Assembly: GCA_964057225.1 (NCBI GenBank)
Contig: CAXKVF010000075.1
Span: 620,001-684,000, forward strand
Direction: 5' to 3'
DNA from: Auanema rhodensis
Taxonomy: Eukaryota > Nematoda > Chromadorea > Rhabditida > Rhabditidae
Length of the DNA: 64,000 bases
Below, piece by piece: positions 1-10,207 of this stretch (within the stretch, counting starts at the first letter, position 1; each line of letters starts with the position of its first letter). The translations under genes and the position numbers were made by a program. The notes under the pieces are model-generated. The model saw nothing but the letters and a program-made list of their open reading frames with translations, searched no databases and had not been told where the DNA came from.

Positions 1-378
1 TGATGTGCACTTGGTATGTAACTCGCTTCACGTGAAAGATAAAGAGATGCGGTTTTCAAAATTTGATTCCCCATGTCCATATTAGTCTAAAAACAAATTT
101 TTATTGATATTGGTTCATGGTAACCATGACTTTGAAATTTACGTGAACTTTAATTTATGCTAATTAAATGTACACGTGATGTGCACTTGGTATGTAACTC
201 GCTTCACGTGAAAGATAAAGAGATGCGGTTTTCAAAATTTGATTCCCCATGTCCATATTAGTCTAAAAACAAATTTTTATTGATATTGGTGCATGGTAAC
301 CATGACTTTGAAATTTACGTGAACTTTAATTTATGCTAATTAAATGTACACGTGATGTGCACTTGGTATGTAACTCGC

Positions 379-388
379 TTCACGTGAA
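379..388. other. 10-bp perfect palindrome TTCACGTGAA (one per monomer)
   Basis: Monomer positions 27-36 read TTCACGTGAA, a perfect palindrome around the hexamer CACGTG. CACGTG is the E-box/G-box bound by bHLH proteins, and by bZIP proteins in plants. The left flank, positions 25-32, is among the least variable parts of the array by eye. Exceptions to the motif are t33c in M122, M162 and M204, which changes the core to CACGCG, and a36g in a right-hand subtype, which shortens the perfect palindrome to 8 bp. Binding by any protein is inference. Confidence 0.75.
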
Positions 389-440
389 AGATAAAGAGAT
401 GCGGTTTTCAAAATTAGATTCCCCATGTCCATATTAGTCT

Positions 441-454
441 AAAAACAAATTTTT
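441..454. other. A-tract/T-tract block, possible bend
   Basis: Positions 89-93 are AAAAA, then C, then AAATTTTT (95-102). A further AAATTT lies at 135-140, and TTTT and AAAA lie at 53-56 and 58-61. Clustered A-tracts can bend DNA and help position nucleosomes. The block is also a hot spot for variants, including a89t, a93t, a95g, a96g, a97t, t101g, t102c, t104a and g106t. No curvature calculation was made. Confidence 0.45.
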
Positions 455-467
455 ATTGATATTGGTG

Positions 468-480
468 CATGGTAACCATG
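468..480. other. Dyad CATGGT-A-ACCATG
   Basis: Positions 116-121 and 123-128 are 6-bp inverted repeats with a single-base spacer, containing a GGTAACC core. The most frequent variant of the array, g115t, makes the flanking bases complementary (T115 with A129) and extends each arm to 7 bp. t127c, found mainly in the right half, breaks one pair. Short dyads are common in centromeric satellites that lack a CENP-B box, where non-B DNA has been proposed to matter. That role is only a possibility here. Confidence 0.7.
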
Positions 481-492
481 ACTTTGAAATTT

Positions 493-498
493 ACGTGA
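493..498. other. Third ACGTGA motif of the monomer
   Basis: Monomer positions 141-146 read ACGTGA in the context TTTACGTGAAC. The hexamer also occurs at 30-35 and, across the junction, at 174-176 plus 1-3, all on the same strand. Start-to-start distances are 33 bp (141 to 174), 32 bp (174 to 30 of the next copy) and 111 bp for the remaining gap. a141g (GCGTGA) destroys this copy in M71, M87, M108, M139, M150 and M192. Confidence 0.7.
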
Positions 499-500
499 AC

Positions 501-520
501 TTTAATTTATGCTAATTAAA
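501..520. other. AT-rich inverted repeat TTTAATT / AATTAAA
   Basis: Positions 149-155 (TTTAATT) and 162-168 (AATTAAA) are 7-bp inverted repeats around a 6-base loop, TATGCT. The loop and right arm also contain ATGCTAAT, one base from the POU octamer ATGCAAAT, and TAATTA, a homeodomain core. a162t, a168t and t154a occur in defined variant lineages and weaken the stem. Confidence 0.6.
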
Positions 521-524
521 TGTA

Positions 525-530
525 CACGTG
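525..530. other. Junction CACGTG, with reverse strand matching yeast CDEI consensus
   Basis: Positions 173-176 of one monomer plus 1-2 of the next form CACGTG. With the following AT, the reverse strand reads ATCACGTG, which fits RTCACRTG, the CDEI consensus bound by Cbf1 at budding-yeast centromeres. The match is visible in the sequence. Any centromeric role here is speculative, because CACGTG is also a common transcription-factor site. Twelve monomers with g176t lose it (CACTTG), and the junction after M168 has g176a (CACATG). Confidence 0.6.
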
Positions 531-704
531 ATGTGCACTTGGTATGTAACTCGCTTCACGTGAAAGATAAAGAGATGCGGTTTTCAAAATTAGATTCCCC
601 ATGTCCATATTAGTCTAAAAACAAATTTTTATTGATATTGGTGCATGGTAACCATGACTTTGAAATTTACGTGAACTTTAATTTATGCTAATTAAATGTA
701 CACG

Positions 705-1232
705 TGATGTGCACTTGGTATGTAACTCGCTTCACGTGAAAGATAAAGAGATGCGGTTTTCAAAATTAGATTCCCCATGTCCATTTTAGTCTAAAAACAA
801 ATTTTTATTGATATTGGTGCATGGTAACCATGACTTTGAAATTTACGTGAACTTTAAATTATGCTAATTAAATGTACACGTGATGTGCACTTGGTATGTA
901 ACTCGCTTCACGTGAAAGATAAAAAGATGCGGTTTTCAAAATTAGATTCCCCATGTCCATATTAGTCTTAAAACAAATTTTTATTGATATTGGTTCATGG
1001 TAACCATGACTTTGAAATTTACGTTAACTTTAATTTATGCTAATTAAATGTACACGTGATGTGCACTTGGTATGTAACTCGCTTCACGTGAAAGATAAAG
1101 AGATGCGGTTTTCAAAATTGGATTTCCCATGTCCATATTAGTCTAAAAACAAATTTTTATTGATATTGGTGCATGGTAACCATGACTTTGAAATTTACGT
1201 GAACTTTAATTTATGCTAATTAAATGTACACG
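705..1232. repeat. Diagnostic variant trimer M4-M6
   Basis: Three consecutive monomers carry an ordered signature: a81t+t154a, then g44a+a89t+g115t+g145t, then a64g. The same order occurs at 2113-2640 (M12-M14), and without a81t at 14432-14959 (M82-M84) and 18128-18655 (M103-M105). M40-M41 carry a partial version. M6 has an extra c69t that M14 lacks. The signature marks common descent of blocks up to about 17 kb apart. Confidence 0.75.
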
Positions 1233-2112
1233 TGATGTGCACTTGGTATGTAACTCGCTTCACGTGAAAGATAAAGAGATGCGGTTTTCAAAATTAGATT
1301 CCCCATGTCCATATTAGTCTAAAAACAAATTTTTATTGATATTGGTTCATGGTAACCATGACTTTGAAATTTACGTGAACTTTAATTTATGCTAATTAAA
1401 TGTACACGTGATGTGCACTTGGTATGTAACTCGCTTCACGTGAAAGATAAAGAGATGCGGTTTTCAAAATTAGGTTCCCCATGTCCATATTAGTCTAAAA
1501 ACAAATTTTTATTGATATTGGTTCATGGTAACCATGACTTTGAAATTTACGTGAACTTTAATTTATGCTAATTAAATGTACACGTGATGTGCACTTGGTA
1601 TGTAACTCGCTTCACGTGAAAGATAAAGAGATGCGGTTTTCAAAATTAGATTCCCCATGTCCATTTTAGTCTAAAAACAAATTTTTATTGATATTGGTGC
1701 ATGGTAACCATGACTTTGAAATTTACGTGAACTTTAAATTATGCTAATTAAATGTACACGTGATGTGCACTTGGTATGTAACTCGCTTCACGTGAAAGAT
1801 AAAGAGATGCGGTTTTCAAAATTAGATTCCCCATGTCCATATTAGTCTAAAAACAAATTTTTATTGATATTGGTGCATGGTAACCATGACTTTGAAATTT
1901 ACGTGAACTTTAATTTATGCTAATTAAATGTACACGTGATGTGCACTTGGTATGTAACTCGCTTCACGTGAAAGATAAAGAGATGCGGTTTTCAAAATTA
2001 GATTCCCCATGTCCATATTAGTCTAAAAACAAATTTTTATTGATATTGGTGCATGGTAACCATGACTTTGAAATTTACGTGAACTTTAATTTATGCTAAT
2101 TAAATGTACACG

Positions 2113-2640
2113 TGATGTGCACTTGGTATGTAACTCGCTTCACGTGAAAGATAAAGAGATGCGGTTTTCAAAATTAGATTCCCCATGTCCATTTTAGTCT
2201 AAAAACAAATTTTTATTGATATTGGTGCATGGTAACCATGACTTTGAAATTTACGTGAACTTTAAATTATGCTAATTAAATGTACACGTGATGTGCACTT
2301 GGTATGTAACTCGCTTCACGTGAAAGATAAAAAGATGCGGTTTTCAAAATTAGATTCCCCATGTCCATATTAGTCTTAAAACAAATTTTTATTGATATTG
2401 GTTCATGGTAACCATGACTTTGAAATTTACGTTAACTTTAATTTATGCTAATTAAATGTACACGTGATGTGCACTTGGTATGTAACTCGCTTCACGTGAA
2501 AGATAAAGAGATGCGGTTTTCAAAATTGGATTCCCCATGTCCATATTAGTCTAAAAACAAATTTTTATTGATATTGGTGCATGGTAACCATGACTTTGAA
2601 ATTTACGTGAACTTTAATTTATGCTAATTAAATGTACACG
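2113..2640. repeat. Second copy of the diagnostic trimer, M12-M14
   Basis: This repeats the M4-M6 signature exactly 1408 bp downstream, except that c69t is missing in the third monomer. It supports an 8-monomer duplication in the left part of the array. Confidence 0.75.
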
Positions 2641-5600
2641 TGATGTGCACTTGGTATGTAACTCGCTTCACGTGAAAGATAAAGAGATGCGGTTTTCAAA
2701 ATTAGGTTCCCCATGTCCATATTAGTCTAAAAACAAATTTTTATTGATATTGGTTCATGGTAACCATGACTTTGAAATTTACGTGAACTTTAATTTATGC
2801 TAATTAAATGTACACGTGATGTGCACTTGGTATGTAACTCGCTTCACGTGAAAGATAAAGAGATGCGGTTTTCAAAATTAGATTCCCCATGTCCATATTA
2901 GTCTAAAAACAAATTTTTATTGATATTGGTGCATGGTAACCATGACTTTGAAATTTACGTGAACTTTAATTTATGCTAATTAAATGTACACGTGATGTGC
3001 ACTTGGTATGTAACTCGCTTCACGTGAAAGATAAAGAGATGCGGTTTTCAAAATTAGATTCCCCATGTCCATATTAGTCTAAAAACAAATTTTTATTGAT
3101 ATTGGTTCATGGTAACCATGACTTTGAAATTTACGTGAACTTTAATTTATGCTAATTAAATGTACACGTGATGTGCACTTGGTATGTAACTCGCTTCACG
3201 TGAAAGATAAAGAGATGCGGTTTTCAAAATTAGATTCCCCATGTCCATATTAGTCTAAAAACAAATTTTTATTGATATTGGTGCATGGTAACCATGACTT
3301 TGAAATTTACGTGAACTTTAATTTATGCTAATTAAATGTACACGTGATGTGCACTTGGTATGTAACTCGCTTCACGTGAAAGATAAAGAGATGCGGTTTT
3401 CAAAATTAGATTCCCCATGTCCATATTAGTCTAAAAACAAATTTTTATTGATATTGGTTCATGGTAACCATGACTTTGAAATTTACGTGAACTTTAATTT
3501 ATGCTAATTAAATGTACACGTGATGTGCACTTGGTATGTAACTCGCTTCACGTGAAAGATAAAGAGATGCGGTTTTCAAAATTAGATTCCCCATGTCCAT
3601 ATTAGTCTAAAAACAAATTTTTATTGATATTGGTGCATGGTAACCATGACTTTGAAATTTACGTGAACTTTAATTTATGCTAATTAAATGTACACGTGAT
3701 GTGCACTTGGTATGTAACTCGCTTCACGTGAAAGATAAAGAGATGCGGTTTTCAAAATTAGATTCCCCATGTCCATATTAGTCTAAAAACAAATTTTTAT
3801 TGATATTGGTGCATGGTAACCATGACTTTGAAATTTACGTGAACTTTAATTTATGCTAATTAAATGTACACGTGATGTGCACTTGGTATGTAACTCGCTT
3901 CACGTGAAAGATGAAGAGATGCGGTTTTCAAAATTAGATTCCCCATGTCCATATTAGTCTAAAAACAAATTTTTATTGATATTGGTGCATGGTAACCATG
4001 ACTTTGAAATTTACGTGAACTTTAATTTATGCTAATTAAATGTACACGTGATGTGCACTTGGTATGTAACTCGCTTCACGTGAAAGATAAAGAGATGCGG
4101 TTTTCAAAATTAGATTCCCCATCTCCATATTAGTCTAAAAACAAATTTTTATTGATATTGGTGCATGGTAACCATGACTTTGAAATTTACGTGAACTTTA
4201 ATTTATGCTAATTAAATGTACACGTGATGTGCACTTGGTATGTAACTCGCTTCACGTGAAAGATAAAGAGATGCGGTTTTCAAAATTAGGTTCCCCATGT
4301 CCATATTAGTCTAAAAACAAATTTTTATTGATATTGGTTCATGGTAACCATGACTTTGAAATTTACGTGAACTTTAATTTATGCTAATTAAATGTACACG
4401 TGATGTGCACTTGGTATGTAACTCGCTTCACGTGAAAGATAAAGAGATGCGGTTTTCAAAATTGGATTCCCCATGTCCATATTAGTCTAAAAACAAATTT
4501 TTATTGATATTGGTGCATGGTAACCATGACTTTGAAATTTACGTGAACTTTAATTTATGCTAATTAAATGTACACGTGATGTGCACTTGGTATGTAACTC
4601 GCTTCACGTGAAAGATAAAGAGATGCGGTTTTCAAAATTAGATTCCCCATGTCCATATTAGTCTAAAAACAAATTTTTATTGATATTGGTTCATGGTAAC
4701 CATGACTTTGAAATTTACGTGAACTTTAATTTATGCTAATTAAATGTACACGTGATGTGCACTTGGTATGTAACTCGCTTCACGTGAAAGATAAAGAGAT
4801 GCGGTTTTCAAAATTAGGTTCCCCATGTCCATATTAGTCTAAAAACAAATTTTTATTGATATTGGTTCATGGTAACCATGACTTTGAAATTTACGTGAAC
4901 TTTAATTTATGCTAATTAAATGTACACGTGATGTGCACTTGGTATGTAACTCGCTTCACGTGAAAGATAAAGAGATGCGGTTTTCAAAATTAGATTCCCC
5001 ATGTCCATATTAGTCTAAAAACAAATTTTTATTGATATTGGTGCATGGTAACCATGACTTTGAAATTTACGTGAACTTTAATTTATGCTAATTAAATGTA
5101 CACGTGATGTGCACTTGGTATGTAACTCGCTTCACGTGAAAGATAAAGAGATGCGGTTTTCAAAATTAGATTCCCCATGTCCATATTAGTCTAAAAACAA
5201 ATTTTTATTGATATTGGTGCATGGTAACCATGACTTTGAAATTTACGTGAACTTTAATTTATGCTAATTAAATGTACACGTGATGTGCACTTGGTATGTA
5301 ACTCGCTTCACGTGAAAGATGAAGAGATGCGGTTTTCAAAATTAGATTCCCCATGTCCATATTAGTCTAAAAACAAATTTTTATTGATATTGGTGCATGG
5401 TAACCATGACTTTGAAATTTACGTGAACTTTAATTTATGCTAATTAAATGTACACGTGATGTGCACTTGGTATGTAACTCGCTTCACGTGAAAGATAAAG
5501 AGATGCGGTTTTCAAAATTAGATTTCCCATGTCCATATTAGTCTAAAAACAATTTTTTATTGATATTGGTTCATGGTAACCATGACTTTGAAATTTACGT

Positions 5601-5808
5601 GAACTTTAATTTATGCTTATTAAATGTACACGTGATGTGCACTTGGTATGTAACTCGCTTCACGTGAAAGATAAAGAGATGCGGTTTTCAAAATTAGATT
5701 CCCCATGTCCATATTAGTCTAAAAACAAATTTTTATCGATATTGCTTCATGGTAACCATGACTTTGAAATTTACGTGAACTTTAATTTATGCTAATTAAA
5801 TGTACACG

Positions 5809-5983
5809 TGATGTGCACTTGGTATGTAACTCGCTTCACGTGAAAGATAAAGAGATGCGGTTTTCAAAATTAGATTCCCATGTCCATATTAGTCTAAAAA
5901 CAAATTTTTATTGATATTGGTGCATGGTAACCATGACTTTGAAATTTACGTGAACTTTAATTTATGCTAATTAAATGTACACG
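5809..5983. repeat. 175-bp monomer M33 with 1-bp deletion
   Basis: The C-run at monomer positions 69-72 has three C instead of four (bases 5877-5879). This shifts the array phase by one base: starts are 1+176k before it and 176k after it, up to the end of the window. It is the only net length change in 64 kb. It could be a real variant or a homopolymer sequencing error. Confidence 0.9.
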
Positions 5984-6667
5984 TGATGTGCACTTGGTAT
6001 GTAACTTGCTTCACGTGAAAGATAAAGTGATGCGGTTTTCAAAATTAGATTCCCCATGTCCATATTAGTCTAAAAACAAATTTTTATTGATATTGGTTCA
6101 TGGTAACCATGACTTTGAAATTTACGTGAACTTTAATTTATGCTAATTAAATGTACACGTGATGTGCACTTGGTATGTAACTCGCTTCACGTGAAAGATA
6201 AAGAGATGCGGTTTTCAAAATTTGATTCCCCATGTCCATATTAGTCTAAAAACAAATTTTTATTGATATTGGTTCATGGTAACCATGACTTTGAAATTTA
6301 CGTGAACTTTAATTTATGCTAATTAAATGTACACGTGATGTGCACTTGGTATGTAACTCGCTTCACGTGAAAGATAAAGAGATGCGGTTTTCAAAATTTG
6401 ATTCCCCATGTCCATATTAGTCAAAAAACAAATTTTTATTGATATTGGTGCATGGTAACCATGACTTTGAAATTTACGTGAACTTTAATTTATGCTAATT
6501 AAATGTACACGTGATGTGCACTTGGTATGTAACTAGCTTCACGTGAAAGATAAAGAGATGCGGTTTTCAAAATTAGATTCCCCATGTACATATTAGTCTA
6601 AAAACAAATTTTTATTGATATTGGTGCATGGTAACCATGACTTTGAAATTTACGTGAACTTTAATTT

Positions 6668-6850
6668 ATGCTAATTAAATGTACACGTGATGTGCACTTG
6701 GTATGTAACTCGCTTCACGTGAAAGATAAAGAGATGCGGTTTTCAAAATTAGATTCCCCATGTCCATTTCAGTCTAAAAACAAATTTTTATTGATATTGG
6801 TGCATGGTAACCATGACTTTGAAATTTACGTGAACTTTAATTTATGCTAA
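6668..6850 (+). other. Spurious 60-codon ORF inside satellite (not a gene)
   Basis: An ATG-to-TAA frame of 60 codons begins in the AT-rich end of M37 and runs through M38. In a consensus monomer this frame is stopped by TAG at positions 83-85. In M38, t83c (base 6770) turns TAG into CAG and a81t turns TAT into TTT, which opens the frame. The ending is the standard TGC TAA at positions 158-163. There is no conserved domain, no second supporting copy and no promoter evidence. I consider it chance read-through, not a gene. Confidence 0.9.
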
Positions 6851-7039
6851 TTAAATGTACACGTGATGTGCACTTGGTATGTAACTCGCTTCACGTGAAA
6901 GATAAAGAGATGCGGTTTTCAAAATTAGATTCCCCATGTCCATATTAGTCTAAAAACAAATTTTTATTGATATTGGTGCATGGTAACCATGACTTTGAAA
7001 TTTACGTGAACTTTAATTTATGCTAATTAAATGTACACG

Positions 7040-10000
7040 TGATGTGCACTTGGTATGTAACTCGCTTCACGTGAAAGATAAAGAGATGCGGTTTTCAAAA
7101 TTAGATTCCCCATGTCCATTTTAGTCTAAAAACAAATTTTTATTGATATTGGTGCATGGTAACCATGACTTTGAAATTTACGTGAACTTTAAATTATGCT
7201 AATTAAATGTACACGTGATGTGCACTTGGTATGTAACTCGCTTCACGTGAAAGATAAAAAGATGCGGTTTTCAAAATTAGATTCCCCATGTCCATATTAG
7301 TCTAAAAACAAATTTTTATTGATATTGGTGCATGGTAACCATGACTTTGAAATTTACGTGAACTTTAATTTATGCTAATTAAATGTACACGTGATGTGCA
7401 CTTGGTATGTAACTCGCTTCACGTGAAAGATAAAGAGATGCGGTTTTCAAAATTAGATTCCCCATGTCCATATTAGTCTAAAAACAAATTTTTATTGATA
7501 TTGGTTCATGGTAACCATGACTTTGAAATTTACGTGAACTTTAATTTATGCTAATTAAATGTACACGTGATGTGCACTTGGTATGTAACTCGCTTCACGT
7601 GAAAGATAAAGAGATGCGGTTTTCAAAATTAGGTTCCCCATGTCCATATTAGTCTAAAAACAAATTTTTATTGATATTGGTTCATGGTAACCATGACTTT
7701 GAAATTTACGTGAACTTTAATTTATGCTAATTAAATGTACACGTGATGTGCACTTGGTATGTAACTCGCTTCACGTGAAAGATAAAGAGATGCGGTTTTC
7801 AAAATTAGATTCCCCATGTCCATATTAGTCTAAAAACAAATTTTTATTGATATTGGTGCATGGTAACCATGACTTTGAAATTTACGTGAACTTTAATTTA
7901 TGCTAATTAAATGTACACGTGATGTGCACTTGGTATGTAACTCGCTTCACGTGAAAGATGAAGAGATGCGGTTTTCAAAATTAGATTCCCCATGTCCATA
8001 TTAGTCTAAAAACAAATTTTTATTGATATTGGTGCATGGTAACCATGACTTTGAAATTTACGTGAACTTTAATTTATGCTAATTAAATGTACACGTGATG
8101 TGCACTTGGTATGTAACTCGCTTCACGTGAAAGATGAAGAGATGCGGTTTTCAAAATTAGATTCCCCATGTCCATATTAGTCTAAAAACAAATTTTTATT
8201 GATATTGGTGCATGGTAACCATGACTTTGAAATTTACGTGAACTTTAATTTATGCTAATTAAATGTACACGTGATGTGCACTTGGTATGTAACTCGCTTC
8301 ACGTGAAAGATAAAGAGATGCGGTTTTCAAAATTAGATTCCCCATGTCCATATTAGTCTAAAAACAAATTTTTATTGATATTGGTGCATGGTAACCATGA
8401 CTTTGAAATTTACGTGAACTTTAATTTATGCTAATTAAATGTACACGTGATGTGCACTTGGTATGTAACTCGCTTCACGTGAAAGATAAAGAGATGCGGT
8501 TTTCAAAATTAGATTCCCCATGTCCATATTAGTCTAAAAACAAATTTTTATTGATATTGGTTCATGGTAACCATGACTTTGAAATTTACGTGAACTTTAA
8601 TTTATGCTAATTAAATGTACACGTGATGTGCACTTGGTATGTAACTCGCTTCACGTGAAAGATAAAGAGATGCGGTTTTCAAAATTAGATTCCCCATGTC
8701 CATATTAGTCTAAAAACAAATTTTTATTGATATTGGTGCATGGTAACCATGACTTTGAAATTTACGTGAACTTTAATTTATGCTAATTAAATGTACACGT
8801 GATGTGCACTTGGTATGTAACTCGCTTCACGTGAAAGATAAAGAGATGCGGTTTTCAAAATTAGATTCCCCATGTCCATATTAGTCTAAAAACAAATTTT
8901 TATTGATATTGGTTCATGGTAACCATGACTTTGAAATTTACGTGAACTTTAATTTATGCTAATTAAATGTACACGTGATGTGCACTTGGTATGTAACTCG
9001 CTTCACGTGAAAGATAAAGAGATGCGGTTTTCAAAATTAGATTCCCCATGTCCATATTAGTCTAAAAACAAATTTTTATTGATATTGGTGCATGGTAACC
9101 ATGACTTTGAAATTTACGTGAACTTTAATTTATGCTAATTAAATGTACACGTGATGTGCACTTGGTATGTAACTCGCTTCACGTGAAAGATAAAGAGATG
9201 CGGTTTTCAAAATTAGATTCCCCATGTCCATATTAGTCTAAAAACAAATTTTTATTGATATTGGTGCATGGTAACCATGACTTTGAAATTTACGTGAACT
9301 TTAATTTATGCTAATTAAATGTACACGTGATGTGCACTTGGTATGTAACTCGCTTCACGTGAAAGATGAAGAGATGCGGTTTTCAAAATTAGATTCCCCA
9401 TGTCCATATTAGTCTAAAAACAAATTTTTATTGATATTGGTGCATGGTAACCATGACTTTGAAATTTACGTGAACTTTAATTTATGCTAATTAAATGTAC
9501 ACGTGATGTGCACTTGGTATGTAACTCGCTTCACGTGAAAGATGAAGAGATGCGGTTTTCAAAATTAGATTCCCCATGTCCATATTAGTCTAAAAACAAA
9601 TTTTTATTGATATTGGTGCATGGTAACCATGACTTTGAAATTTACGTGAACTTTAATTTATGCTAATTAAATGTACACGTGATGTGCACTTGGTATGTAA
9701 CTCGCTTCACGTGAAAGATAAAGAGATGCGGTTTTCAAAATTAGATTCCCCATGTCCATATTAGTCTAAAAACAAATTTTTATTGATATTGGTGCATGGT
9801 AACCATGACTTTGAAATTTACGTGAACTTTAATTTATGCTAATTAAATGTACACGTGATGTGCACTTGGTATGTAACTCGCTTCACGTGAAAGATAAAGA
9901 GATGCGGTTTTCAAAATTAGATTCCCCATGTCCATATTAGTCTAAAAACAAATTTTTATTGATATTGGTTCATGGTAACCATGACTTTGAAATTTACGTG

Positions 10001-10207
10001 AACTTTAATTTATGCTAATTAAATGTACACGTGATGTGCACTTGGTATGTAACTCGCTTCACGTGAAAGATAAAGAGATGCGGTTTTCAAAATTAGATTC
10101 CCCATGTCCATATTAGTCTAAAAACAAATTTTTATTGATATTGGTGCATGGTAACCATGACTTTGAAATTTACGTGAACTTTAATTTATGCTAATTAAAT
10201 GTACACG
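7040..10207. repeat. Segment M40-M57 with 8-monomer duplication
   Basis: M40 (a81t+t154a) and M41 (g44a) are a partial relic of the trimer seen at M4-M6. M43 is a66g+g115t. The paired a41g monomers M45-M46 recur as M53-M54, and g115t in M48 recurs in M56. M44-M49 (7744-8799) and M52-M57 (9152-10207) therefore match at a shift of 8 monomers, 1408 bp. Variant density is low, so duplication limits are approximate. No gene is seen. Confidence 0.7.

Larger units (their letters stand above)
353..528. repeat. Reference consensus monomer (M2)
   Basis: This copy carries the majority base at every position I checked, so it serves as the reference for variant names. Order of elements by monomer position: GTGCAC palindrome (5-10), TTCACGTGAA palindrome (27-36), TTTTCAAAA mini-dyad (53-61), A/T-tract block (89-102), CATGGT-A-ACCATG dyad (116-128), AAATTT (135-140), ACGTGA (141-146), AT-rich inverted repeat (149-155 with 162-168), TGTACA (169-174), and a CACGTG that spans the junction with the next copy (173-176 plus 1-2). 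The start point is arbitrary because the array is tandem; I chose it to match the first base of the window. Base counts are 26 C, 31 G and 119 A+T. Confidence 0.9.
1..5456. repeat. Left segment M0-M30, mixed variants with 8-monomer echo
   Basis: These 31 monomers carry a small set of shared variants: a64t (M0, M1), a81t with t154a (M4, M9, M12), a64g (M6, M14, M25), a66g with g115t (M8, M15, M24, M27), a41g (M22, M30) and g75c (M23). Between these lie plain or g115t-only copies. The trimer M4-M6 recurs at M12-M14, 1408 bp or 8 monomers later. The run a64g, g115t, a66g+g115t (M6-M8) recurs at M25-M27, 19 monomers later. No single higher-order period explains the segment. No gene or non-satellite sequence is present. 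Confidence 0.8.
5457..7039. repeat. Segment M31-M39, distinctive run including the only indel
   Basis: M31 carries c69t+a97t+g115t+a162t, and M32 carries t105c+g113c+g115t. M33 has the 1-bp deletion. M34 has c24t+a45t+g115t, M35 a64t+g115t, M36 a64t+t88a, M37 c24a+c77a, M38 a81t+t83c; M39 is plain. The order a97t/a162t, then g113c, then plain, then c24t/a45t returns at M89-M92 and M110-M113, so this run appears to be an older template for blocks amplified further right. The segment holds no gene. Confidence 0.7.

Noticed and set aside
6668-6850. 60-codon open reading frame
   Set aside because: It exists only because t83c in M38 removes the TAG found in other monomers in this frame; the rest is satellite sequence with no domain or coding bias.
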